A DNA stretch of 5,828 nt from SVTX01 sp045585895 (GTDB lineage Bacteria; Bacillota; Clostridia; Oscillospirales; CAG-272): positions 1-5,828 of the forward strand of contig JAZMZI010000013.1 in assembly GCA_045585895.1 (NCBI GenBank). Reading direction: 5' to 3'. The position numbers and the translations under genes were made by a program. The notes beneath the pieces were generated by a model. It was given only the letters and a program-made list of their open reading frames with translations, ran no database searches and had not been told where the DNA came from. Below are positions 1 through 5,828 of the stretch, one piece after another. How positions within the stretch are numbered: position 1 is the stretch's first letter; each line of letters begins with the position of its first letter.

Positions 1-30
1 CTTAAGATATTATAAGGAGGAAACGAGTTT

Positions 31-723
31 ATGGTTTATTCACATGAAGTTGAAAAAATGTGCCAGGTTAAAGTTGGCGCCAGCCATGGTTGTGCTCCTA
101 TTCCTGAAGAAGGAAAATGGGTATATTCCAGAGAGATTAAAGACATTTCCGGTCTGACACACGGTGTGGGCTGGTGTGCTCCTCAGCAGGGCGCTTGCAA
201 ACTGACCCTGAACGTTAAGGATGGTATTATTCAGGAGGCTCTGATCGAGACCCTGGGTTGCTCCGGTATGACTCACTCTGCTGCTATGGCTTCTGAAGCT
301 ATCGTTGGCAAGACTCTGCTGGAAGCTGTTAATACTGACCTTGTTTGTGACGCTATCAACACCGCTATGAGAGAACTGTTCCTGCAGATCATCTACGGAC
401 GTACTCAGTCCGCTTTCTCTGAGGACGGTCTGCCGATCGGCGCTGGCCTGGAAGATCTGGGTAAGGGTCTGTGCACTCAGGTTGGTACTTCCTACAGCAC
501 TCTGGCTAAAGGTCCTCGCTACCTGGCTCTGGCTGAAGGTTACATCACCCGCATGGGTCTGGACGCTGATGATCAGATCATCGGTTACGAGTTCGTTAAC
601 CTGGGCCGCATGATGGAAATGATCAAGAAGGGCGAAGACGCTAACGACGCTATGAAGAAGGCTACCGGATCCTATGGCCGTTTCGCTGATGCAGTGAAAT
701 ATATCGATCCGAGAAACGAATAA
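31..723 (+). CDS. NifU-N-like Fe-S cluster scaffold-type protein, partner of the GGGtGRT protein
   Basis: A 230-residue protein, complete at both ends. The ATG is preceded by AAGGAGG at 14-20 with 10 nt spacing, which fixes the start; the next in-frame ATG at 58 has no such site. The middle resembles the NifU N-terminal (IscU-like) scaffold domain. PQQGAC (Cys56) and LGCSGM (Cys77), followed by a Ser/Ala/Met-rich helix and GKTLLEA at about residues 93-99, match the NifU pattern of two cluster-ligand cysteines before a helix. Other cysteines are at 11, 21, 49, 106 and 148. The N-terminal ~45 residues and the C-terminal ~60 residues (ending in KYIDPRNE) are outside classical NifU. There is no signal peptide or membrane segment, so it is a cytosolic protein. 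It lies 15 bp upstream of the GGGtGRT gene and the two are almost certainly cotranscribed. NifU/IscU scaffolds assemble 2Fe-2S or 4Fe-4S clusters; whether this variant does so is inference. Family recognition is good, exact function uncertain. Confidence 0.85.
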   Translation: MVYSHEVEKMCQVKVGASHGCAPIPEEGKWVYSREIKDISGLTHGVGWCAPQQGACKLTLNVKDGIIQEALIETLGCSGMTHSAAMASEAIVGKTLLEAVNTDLVCDAINTAMRELFLQIIYGRTQSAFSEDGLPIGAGLEDLGKGLCTQVGTSYSTLAKGPRYLALAEGYITRMGLDADDQIIGYEFVNLGRMMEMIKKGEDANDAMKKATGSYGRFADAVKYIDPRNE

Positions 724-738
724 GGGGGACTGAACATC

Positions 739-1737
739 ATGGCATTATTTGAAAGTTATGAGAGAAGAATTAACCAGATCAACGCTGCTCTGGCTAAAAA
801 CGGCATCGGTTCCATCGAAGAAGCTAAACAGATTTGTGACGACGCAGGTATCGATGTATACAACATGATCAAAGGCATTCAGCCCATCTGCTTCGAGAAC
901 GCTTGCTGGGCTTACATCGTAGGTGCTGCTATTGCTATCAAGCAGGGTGCTAAAAAGGCTGCCGCTGCTGCTACCGCTATTGGTGAGGGTCTGCAGTCCT
1001 TCTGTATTCCCGGTTCTGTAGCTGATGATCGTAAAGTAGGTCTGGGTCATGGTAACCTGGGCGCAATGCTGCTGTCTGACGACACCAAGTGCTTCGCATT
1101 CTTGGCTGGTCACGAGTCCTTCGCTGCTGCTGAAGGTGCTATCGGTATTGCTAAATCCGCTAACAAAGTTCGTAAAGAGCCCCTGCGCGTTATCCTGAAC
1201 GGTCTGGGCAAAGATGCTGCTAAGATCATTAGCCGTATCAATGGTTTCACTCATGTTGAGACCCAGTTCGACTACTTCACCGGCGAGCTGAAAGAAATTT
1301 CTCGTACTCCTTACTCCGATGGTGAGAGAGCTAAAGTTATGTGCTACGGCGCTGACGACGTTCGTGAAGGCGTTGCCATCATGCACAAAGAGGGCGTTGA
1401 CGTTTCCATTACCGGTAACTCCACCAACCCCACTCGTTTCCAGCATCCTGTAGCTGGTACCTATAAGAAAGAATGCACCGAGATCGGCAAGAAGTACTTC
1501 TCCGTTGCTTCCGGTGGTGGTACCGGCCGTACCCTGCATCCCGATAACATGGCTGCAGGTCCCGCTTCCTATGGTATGACCGATACTATGGGTCGTATGC
1601 ATAGCGACGCTCAGTTCGCAGGTTCTTCTTCTGTACCCGCTCACGTTGAGATGATGGGCTTGATCGGCGCAGGTAACAACCCCATGGTTGGTATGACAGT
1701 TGCCGTTGCTGTTGCGATCGAGGAAGCAAGCAAGTAA
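739..1737 (+). CDS. GGGtGRT-family protein, full length
   Basis: A 332-residue protein of the family named after its GGGtGRT motif, seen here at residues 259-265 and followed by LHPDNMAAGP. Further conserved-looking blocks are SITGNSTNPTRFQHPVAGTY (about 223-242), YGMTDTMGRMHSDAQFAGSS (about 278-297) and a glycine-rich tail, MMGLIGAGNNPMVGMT. Cysteines are at 33, 51, 56, 89, 118, 202 and 246. There is no signal peptide; the Ala/Gly-rich stretches look like buried helices rather than membrane spans. The start has a G-rich ribosome site (AAGGGGGA, 722-729) about 9 nt before the ATG and follows the stop of the NifU-like gene by 15 bp, so the two form one operon. Ala is mostly GCT, Leu mostly CTG and Arg mostly CGT, suggesting high expression. 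I know of no established reaction for this family. Its constant NifU-like partner suggests a metal-cluster or redox role (inference). Confidence 0.88.
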   Translation: MALFESYERRINQINAALAKNGIGSIEEAKQICDDAGIDVYNMIKGIQPICFENACWAYIVGAAIAIKQGAKKAAAAATAIGEGLQSFCIPGSVADDRKVGLGHGNLGAMLLSDDTKCFAFLAGHESFAAAEGAIGIAKSANKVRKEPLRVILNGLGKDAAKIISRINGFTHVETQFDYFTGELKEISRTPYSDGERAKVMCYGADDVREGVAIMHKEGVDVSITGNSTNPTRFQHPVAGTYKKECTEIGKKYFSVASGGGTGRTLHPDNMAAGPASYGMTDTMGRMHSDAQFAGSSSVPAHVEMMGLIGAGNNPMVGMTVAVAVAIEEASK

Positions 1738-1760
1738 TTCTCGAAGCGAATTACAATGAA

Positions 1761-1780
1761 ATTTGCCCTTGTGGGCAAAT
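1761..1780 (+). other. Perfect 8-bp hairpin in the 3' untranslated region of the GGGtGRT gene
   Basis: ATTTGCCC (1761-1768) and GGGCAAAT (1773-1780) pair perfectly around a TTGT loop. It sits 23 nt after the stop codon of the GGGtGRT gene. No T-run follows on either strand, so it is not a classical intrinsic terminator. A 3'-end stabilising stem, or the 5' stem of a longer 3' RNA fold with the next terminator, is possible but unproven. Confidence 0.5.
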
Positions 1781-1790
1781 GATATACAAG

Positions 1791-1840
1791 AAAAAACGTA
1801 CACATCACTCGGAAAAATCCTTGTGATGTGTACGTTTTTT
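1791..1840 (+). terminator. Strong bidirectional intrinsic terminator, 18-bp perfect stem
   Basis: Positions 1791-1808 (AAAAAACGTACACATCAC) are exactly complementary to 1823-1840, giving an 18-bp stem with a 14-nt loop that can form a small inner GGA/TCC stem. The stem ends in TTTTTT (1835-1840) on the plus strand and in the complementary A-run (1791-1796), so it can work in both directions. It lies 53 nt past the stop of the GGGtGRT gene and is the natural end of the NifU-like/GGGtGRT operon. Confidence 0.9.
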
Positions 1841-1862
1841 ATCTATCCGCCCACGGTCAGAG

Positions 1863-1911
1863 AAAAAAACGTTACCAAAGCGCGAAAATCACACCTTGGT
1901 AACGTTTTTTT
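1863..1911 (-). terminator. Second bidirectional intrinsic terminator, 16-bp stem, ends the GH3 transcript
   Basis: Positions 1863-1878 (AAAAAAACGTTACCAA) pair with 1896-1911 as a 16-bp perfect stem. After one A/C mismatch a G-C pair (1880/1894) can add to it; the loop is about 17 nt. A runs of seven A and seven T on the two arms make it symmetrical. It starts 10 nt downstream of the GH3 stop codon on the minus strand, so its main role is to end that transcript. It also backs up the previous terminator for transcription from the left. Confidence 0.88.
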
Positions 1912-1921
1912 AGTTTTGCCT

Positions 1922-4900
1922 TCATTCAAGCGTCTTTAAAAACGCGTTGGTCTTCATTATCATTGTAAGCACTCTTGCCGCGCAGATCTTTACCTCGTCA
2001 CGGGAGATAATCCCTCTGTCCAGCGCCGCGGTCACGCCCGAAACGTCGCCCGTACTCATTTTAAGGTCGTGTCCTGCACGAAGCTCAGAGACGTGATTAG
2101 CTCCGTTATCCCAGTCGGTCATAAACATGCCTGTCCAGCCCCACTCGTCACGAGGAAGATCGGTGATAAGCGCAGGATTCTCGCTGACCTTGATATTATT
2201 CACAAGGTTATAGGAGGACATAATGCACCACGGGTCGCCTTCCTTAATGGCAATCTCAAAGCCCTTGAGATATATCTCGCGCATAGCTCTTGCAGAGATT
2301 CGGCTATTGGATTTAAGTCTCTCGTGCTCGGTATTGTTGACCGCGTAGTGCTTCGCAGTAGCGGCAACGCCGCAAGACTGTGTTCCCTTGGCAATATTTG
2401 CGGTGATCTTACCCGATATAAGCGGATCCTCGGAATAATACTCAAAATTTCTGCCGCAACGGGGGTCGCGCTGGATATTCATACCGGGAGCAAGCCACAT
2501 ATCAACGCCAAGCTCGCGCGCCTCTTCGCCCACGGCAAGACCGTAGGTGTGCGCCAGCTCTACGTCCCAAGAGGACGCAAGCAGAGTGCCCGAGGGGTAC
2601 GCTGCGGTGGTCGTATTAAGTCGGAGACCGAGAGGGCCGTCCGCAGTCTGACCTGCGGGAACTCCTCGCTCGGGAAGCCTTTGAGATGTGCCGGAGGTGC
2701 CAACCGCAGACACGTTTTTGCTTGTTCCCGAAACTATTATCGCCAGCTCTCTGTTTGAAAGCTGATCGAGAAACGCCGACATAAGAGACATATCCTTATA
2801 AACGTCTTGAAGCTGGATCCCATTCTTTGTGACCTCTCCAAGCTCCTCGTAAACGTTGGGAGGAATAGCCTCGATCTGAGACACTGTATCGTGATTTGCA
2901 GAAGAGCCGCTTGTCGCCTTTGCCACAGCCAAACCGTTATTGCTCTTCAAAATGATCGAGCAGATATCGGAGCTGAGCTTATTTGCACAGACTATCTTCA
3001 AATAGCATTCGCCGTTGGGGAGAGATATCTGCACGGGGTCGCTTGTGCGAAGAATTCTCTCCGCAGATTCCTGACTCTCGGTGGTCTTATACATCATAAC
3101 ATCTGCAATAGACTGACCCACGTTGGAAACGAAGATCGCCATGCAATCATTGATGGTTGCATCCTCCTGGAATCTTGCATAGTTGAACGCAAGATCATAA
3201 GTGCCGCCGCGCTCCACGTTGAGCTTGAACACCGCATAGCAACCGGGACGGCGCATATTAATTAGGCAGGTGCAGGGCTTTCCCGTTCCGTCGTTGGCAA
3301 AGATCTTTGTGATAACTCGGTAGGAGCTTTCGCAATACTGCTCGCTTCCAATGATATTCTCAACGTCCGCCTTGACGAAAACGGTAGAGTCAGCCTTTTT
3401 GAGAACTATCGTATCGATGGGAGCGAAGTCCTCTTTGGCGGTAATGGTCATATTAAATTTATCCATAGGAAGAACGATGATTCTCGTCTCGCTTTCACCC
3501 TTGACTATAGGCATATCCAGCCCGTTTACCTGCGCGCTGTCAACCACGACCTCTGCAATATCCGCAAAAATTCTGCCGTCGTGTTTAGCTGAAATAAAGC
3601 TGATCTCATATCTTCCCGAAGAGCCTGCGTTAAGATTATAGGTAACTCTCTGCCCCTTCTTCATGCCGCAAAGGCAACCGACATTTTCAAAATCTGCCGC
3701 CGCAGAAAGCTTTACGGGGATCTCAAAGCGACCCTCCGCAGGGATCTGAAGCCCCTTTGCGGGATCGGTGGGAATGGTATCCAGCTTCTCAAAGCTACCG
3801 TCTGCCAAAAGCCTCTCGGTGAGAGCCGTGGGAAGAGCGTGACATCTTTCAACCACCTTGAGCTTGTCGCGAGTATACGTACCCACCTTAACGGCGTTCA
3901 TTACGTTGTCGCCGGCATAGATCGTATAGTCGCCCGCTTCAAGCACCCAGCAAGATCTATGCGTGCTACCCGTGACACCGGTATCGTCAAAGCTTGCCAT
4001 AGACTTGATGGGGAAAGCGATCTTGATGACCTGTGACCTTCCGGGAGACAGCTCTTTAGTCTTTGCAAAACCGCCAAGTGCCTTTGCAGGCTTGCCAATC
4101 TTCGCGTCTCCCACGCCCATCTGAGGAGCGCCAAAGTATACCTGCGCTACGTACTTGCCCTTATATTTTTTACTTGTGTTCGTAACCTTCATAGTAATGT
4201 GGATCTTACTTGAGCAAGCGTAACATTCAATGTCACTCACCGCAAAATCGGCATAGGAAAGTCCGTAACCAAAAGGATAAAGAACGTCTTCGTTTGCGCC
4301 CTCAAAGGTCTCAAAATATCTGTAACCTACGAAAATATCCTCTTTGTAATCCTGAAGAATGCCACCGTGGCTCTGTCCAAAGTACTCGGATGAAGGATAT
4401 GCCTCGTAATTCTTGGCAAAGGTAGCCGTAAGATGTCCCGAGGGTGTAATCTTTCCCTTTATCACGTTGCCGATAGCGTGACCGCCCTCCATACCTGCCA
4501 TATTCATGTAGAGAACGCCGCTGATGCCGTATTCTTCGATAAAATTCAAGTCCATTACGTTGCCGACGTTGAGAATAACGATGGTTTTATCAAAAACCTT
4601 CGTCACCGCCGCAAACATCTCTCTTTCCTCGTCAGAAAGATAGTAATCGCCCTTAACAAGACCCGTATCCTCGTTCTCGCCTGCGGTTCTTCCCACTACG
4701 ATGACAGCCTTCTTCGCTCCGCGTCTCTTCGCCGCCTTTGCAAGAGCTGGATCAACGGGCATTTCGGGATTGGAGTGCATTCCGCTTCCCCAAACGCCGA
4801 AAGAGGGAATGGGATTAGCATCCGCCCACTCTCGATATGCCAATGCAAGCTCCTCGTCGAGATTTACACCCGCGTCACGAAGACCGTCCTGAATAGAAAC

Positions 4901-5110
4901 CGAGTATTCGCCGGTGCTGTTTGCCGAGCCCGTGCCGCCCTTAATGGTGTCGATCTGCGTTCTGCCGAAAAGTGCCACCTTCTCTCTGCCGAGAGGAAGC
5001 ACCGCATCTCTGTTTTCAAGAAGGACTATTCCTTCCTCCGCCATCATACGGGCGAAGGTGTGTCTGCCTTCCTTGGTCGTAAAATTTATCTTTTTATATT
5101 GATTTGCCAT
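1922..5110 (-). CDS. Glycoside hydrolase family 3 enzyme (beta-glucosidase-like), permuted domain order with inserted beta-sandwich modules
   Basis: A 1062-residue enzyme, predicted to release sugars from the non-reducing end of beta-linked oligosaccharides; beta-glucosidase is the best guess, but beta-xylosidase or others fit too. The domain order is swapped. The GH3 C-terminal alpha/beta domain comes first (about 20-240), with GENEDTG followed by KGDYYLSDEE; this matches the acid/base region of Thermotoga-type Bgl3B, making Glu145 the likely acid/base. A fibronectin-III-like domain follows (about 275-405; FGYGLSYADF, then KALGGFAKTKELSPG). Two beta-rich, CBM6/35-like modules come next (about 455-572 and 575-725). 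The GH3 (beta/alpha)8-type domain is last (about 770-1055): ADGPLGLR, GRNFEYYSEDP, AKHYAVNN and MTDWDN, with Asp999 the expected nucleophile. There is no signal peptide, so it is probably cytoplasmic and acts on imported oligosaccharides. The ATG has AAGGTGG (5115-5121) just upstream. It is longer than the ~830 aa of inverted relatives, and the insert accounts for this. Leu codons CTT/CTC and Arg AGA are common, unlike the left operon. Confidence 0.92.
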   Translation of the reverse strand: MANQYKKINFTTKEGRHTFARMMAEEGIVLLENRDAVLPLGREKVALFGRTQIDTIKGGTGSANSTGEYSVSIQDGLRDAGVNLDEELALAYREWADANPIPSFGVWGSGMHSNPEMPVDPALAKAAKRRGAKKAVIVVGRTAGENEDTGLVKGDYYLSDEEREMFAAVTKVFDKTIVILNVGNVMDLNFIEEYGISGVLYMNMAGMEGGHAIGNVIKGKITPSGHLTATFAKNYEAYPSSEYFGQSHGGILQDYKEDIFVGYRYFETFEGANEDVLYPFGYGLSYADFAVSDIECYACSSKIHITMKVTNTSKKYKGKYVAQVYFGAPQMGVGDAKIGKPAKALGGFAKTKELSPGRSQVIKIAFPIKSMASFDDTGVTGSTHRSCWVLEAGDYTIYAGDNVMNAVKVGTYTRDKLKVVERCHALPTALTERLLADGSFEKLDTIPTDPAKGLQIPAEGRFEIPVKLSAAADFENVGCLCGMKKGQRVTYNLNAGSSGRYEISFISAKHDGRIFADIAEVVVDSAQVNGLDMPIVKGESETRIIVLPMDKFNMTITAKEDFAPIDTIVLKKADSTVFVKADVENIIGSEQYCESSYRVITKIFANDGTGKPCTCLINMRRPGCYAVFKLNVERGGTYDLAFNYARFQEDATINDCMAIFVSNVGQSIADVMMYKTTESQESAERILRTSDPVQISLPNGECYLKIVCANKLSSDICSIILKSNNGLAVAKATSGSSANHDTVSQIEAIPPNVYEELGEVTKNGIQLQDVYKDMSLMSAFLDQLSNRELAIIVSGTSKNVSAVGTSGTSQRLPERGVPAGQTADGPLGLRLNTTTAAYPSGTLLASSWDVELAHTYGLAVGEEARELGVDMWLAPGMNIQRDPRCGRNFEYYSEDPLISGKITANIAKGTQSCGVAATAKHYAVNNTEHERLKSNSRISARAMREIYLKGFEIAIKEGDPWCIMSSYNLVNNIKVSENPALITDLPRDEWGWTGMFMTDWDNGANHVSELRAGHDLKMSTGDVSGVTAALDRGIISRDEVKICAARVLTMIMKTNAFLKTLE

Positions 5111-5146
5111 CTTGCCACCTTCAAAATTTTTTTAGTAATCGTAATC

Positions 5147-5175
5147 ATTATAGCATGGCGATATAGATAAGTCAA
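5147..5175 (-). promoter_or_regulatory. Sigma-70/SigA-type promoter of the GH3 gene
   Basis: On the minus strand, TTGACT (-35, plus positions 5170-5175) and a perfect TATAAT (-10, 5147-5152) are separated by exactly 17 bp. The expected transcript start is near 5140, giving a ~30-nt leader before the ATG at 5110. TAATCATTA (5142-5150) is a 9-bp palindrome overlapping the -10 box, next to a direct GTAATC repeat (5135-5146 region). This could be a repressor site, but the motif is too short and AT-rich to claim one. Confidence 0.85.
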
Positions 5176-5217
5176 GAGGTTTTCAGGTTTACTCGCGAAT
5201 TGGTTTTTCGTTTTCTA

Positions 5218-5246
5218 TTGCAAAATCAGCGAAAATGTGGTAAAAT
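5218..5246 (+). promoter_or_regulatory. Divergent plus-strand promoter with extended -10
   Basis: TTGCAA (5218-5223), a 17-bp spacer, then TAAAAT (5241-5246) preceded by TG one base upstream (5238-5239), i.e. an extended -10 element. The -35 boxes of this promoter and the GH3 promoter are about 42 bp apart, back to back. The transcript should start near 5253 and is followed by AAGGAAA (5261-5267) and ATG 5274. It is a convincing promoter for whatever gene originally began here; that gene is now broken or very short. Confidence 0.65.
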
Positions 5247-5273
5247 AGACTATCAAATAAAAGGAAACGCTCT

Positions 5274-5403
5274 ATGCTGGGCAATGATTCGGCAAGCGCC
5301 TTTTGGACAGCCTCACCTATAAGATAAGCATTTCCATTCACGCTCCCGAGGCAAACCCGCATTTTGCCGACGAAAGCTATCTCGATAACTGCATTTCCTT
5401 CGC
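5274..5403 (+). pseudogene. 5' remnant of an unrecognised gene, frameshifted and cut off at the junction with the GGGtGRT fragment
   Basis: The ATG at 5274 has a good ribosome site (AAGGAAA, 9-nt spacing) and a promoter upstream. As written it encodes only 17 residues (MLGNDSASAFWTASPIR) before TAA at 5325-5327. One extra T in the TTTT run at 5301-5304 would switch to another frame that stays open across the region, reading ...AFLDSLTYKISISIHAPEANP... to about 5403. There the sequence becomes GGGtGRT-coding in a third frame. This fits a real gene start with a one-base indel that lost its remainder. Alternatives are a genuine 17-aa leader peptide, or no coding at all. A small hairpin (5350-5355 with 5363-5368) lies inside and has no T-run. 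I do not recognise the protein. Confidence 0.3.
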
Positions 5404-5828
5404 AAGGACGCAGCATACATCATTTCCAGAATCAACGGCTTCACCTACGTTGAAACCAAGTTCGATCCTTATACCGAGGAAGTAACCGTTGTTCGTGAAG
5501 TTCCCTTCTCCAAGGGTCCCAGAGCTGACGTTAAGTGCTATGGAAGTGACAACATTCCCGAGGGCGTTGCTATCATGAAGAAGGAAAACGTTGGCGTTTC
5601 CATCACCGGTAACTCCACTAACCCCACCAGATTCCAGCACCCCGTTGCAGGTACCTATAAGAAGTGGGCTATCGAGAACGGCGTAAGCTACTTCTCCGTT
5701 GCTTCCGGCGGCGGTACGGGTAGAACCCTCCATCCCGATAACATGGCTGCGGGTCCCTCCAGCTACGGTATGACCGATACCATGGGAAGAATGCACTCCG
5801 ACGCACAGTTCGCAGGCTCTTCCTCCGT
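5404..5828 (+). pseudogene. Second GGGtGRT-family gene copy, lacking its 5' half and running off the window end
   Basis: From AAG at 5404 the frame reads KDAAYIISRINGFTYVETKF and continues to the end of the window as a close relative of residues 158-298 of the GGGtGRT protein at 739-1737. The two align with no gap (constant offset 4194 nt). By hand I count 32 differences in 141 residues, about 77% identity. The GGGTGRT motif (5707-5727) and the FQHPVAGTY and MTDTMGRMHSDAQFAG blocks are all intact. The N-terminal ~157 residues are absent: the same frame has a TAA at 5386-5388 and no start with a ribosome site, and the first in-frame ATG is at 5575, inside the domain. Cys202 of the full copy is kept; Cys246 is Ala here. 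Five of the six clear Arg codons are AGA, whereas the full copy uses CGT at six of seven. No NifU-like partner precedes it. It could be a truncated pseudogene or the edge of a chimeric assembly join. Confidence 0.8.

Noticed and set aside
745..1803. Long (352-codon) open frame on the minus strand opposite the GGGtGRT gene
   Set aside because: It is a shadow: the narrow codon set of the real gene leaves few reverse-strand stops. The same antisense frame is open opposite the second copy (5377-5796) and looks similar only because the sense protein is conserved.
2069..2758. 229-codon plus-strand frame opposite the GH3 catalytic domain
   Set aside because: The minus-strand frame contains recognisable GH3 motifs throughout (AKHY, MTDW), while this one has Arg/Cys-rich, unstructured content and no ribosome site.
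4433..5170. 245-codon plus-strand frame opposite the GH3 N-terminal part
   Set aside because: It runs antisense to the acid/base domain and across the GH3 promoter; composition and absence of a start signal mark it as a shadow.
5328..5352. Stretch resembling one end of a type I-C-like CRISPR repeat (ATTTC..TTCACGCTCCCG)
   Set aside because: Only a single imperfect copy is present, with no second repeat or spacer in the window, so chance similarity is more likely.
5253..5403. Possible riboswitch or structured leader before the second GGGtGRT copy
   Set aside because: I see no conserved riboswitch core and only one 6-bp hairpin (5350-5368) with no T-run; an abrupt breakpoint explains the region better.
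5189..5416. 75-codon minus-strand frame in the divergent spacer
   Set aside because: Its start lies inside the conserved GGGtGRT-coding segment and it crosses the breakpoint and the plus-strand promoter; no ribosome site was seen.

Overview
The window looks like chromosomal DNA from an anaerobic, probably gut-associated, member of the Clostridia (Bacillota). The basis is strong AAGGAGG-type ribosome binding sites, TTGACT/TATAAT-type promoters, a Clostridia-type NifU-like/GGGtGRT gene pair, and a signal-less GH3 glycosidase with the swapped domain order known from Ruminococcus albus and Butyrivibrio. The family-level assignment is an inference, and the DNA could equally be a metagenomic contig.

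Layout. (1) Positions 31-1737, plus strand: a tight two-gene unit with a 15-bp gap. It encodes a NifU-N-like Fe-S scaffold-type protein, then a full-length GGGtGRT-family protein (332 aa). Both use a narrow codon set typical of highly expressed genes. (2) 1738-1921: a convergent intergenic spacer with one perfect short hairpin and two strong back-to-back bidirectional terminators. (3) 1922-5110, minus strand: a 1062-aa GH3 glycoside hydrolase in C-domain-first order, with about 270 residues of beta-rich, probably carbohydrate-binding modules between the two catalytic halves. It has a near-consensus promoter with a 17-bp spacer. (4) 5111-5403: a divergent promoter region, then a well-initiated but very short or frameshifted reading frame on the plus strand. 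(5) 5404-5828, plus strand: a second, diverged copy of the GGGtGRT gene. It lacks the first ~157 codons, has an in-frame stop just upstream, and runs off the window end.

How the parts relate. The first two genes form a conserved pair whose biochemical role is, as far as I know, not established; cluster handling is an inference from the NifU-like half. The GH3 enzyme is a separate transcription unit, probably cytoplasmic and acting on imported oligosaccharides. Nothing in the sequence ties it functionally to the pair. The most unusual features are the abrupt start of the second GGGtGRT copy, its different codon usage from the first copy, and the permuted GH3 architecture with inserted modules. 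The truncated copy could be a real rearrangement or a chimeric assembly join, and the sequence alone cannot separate these.
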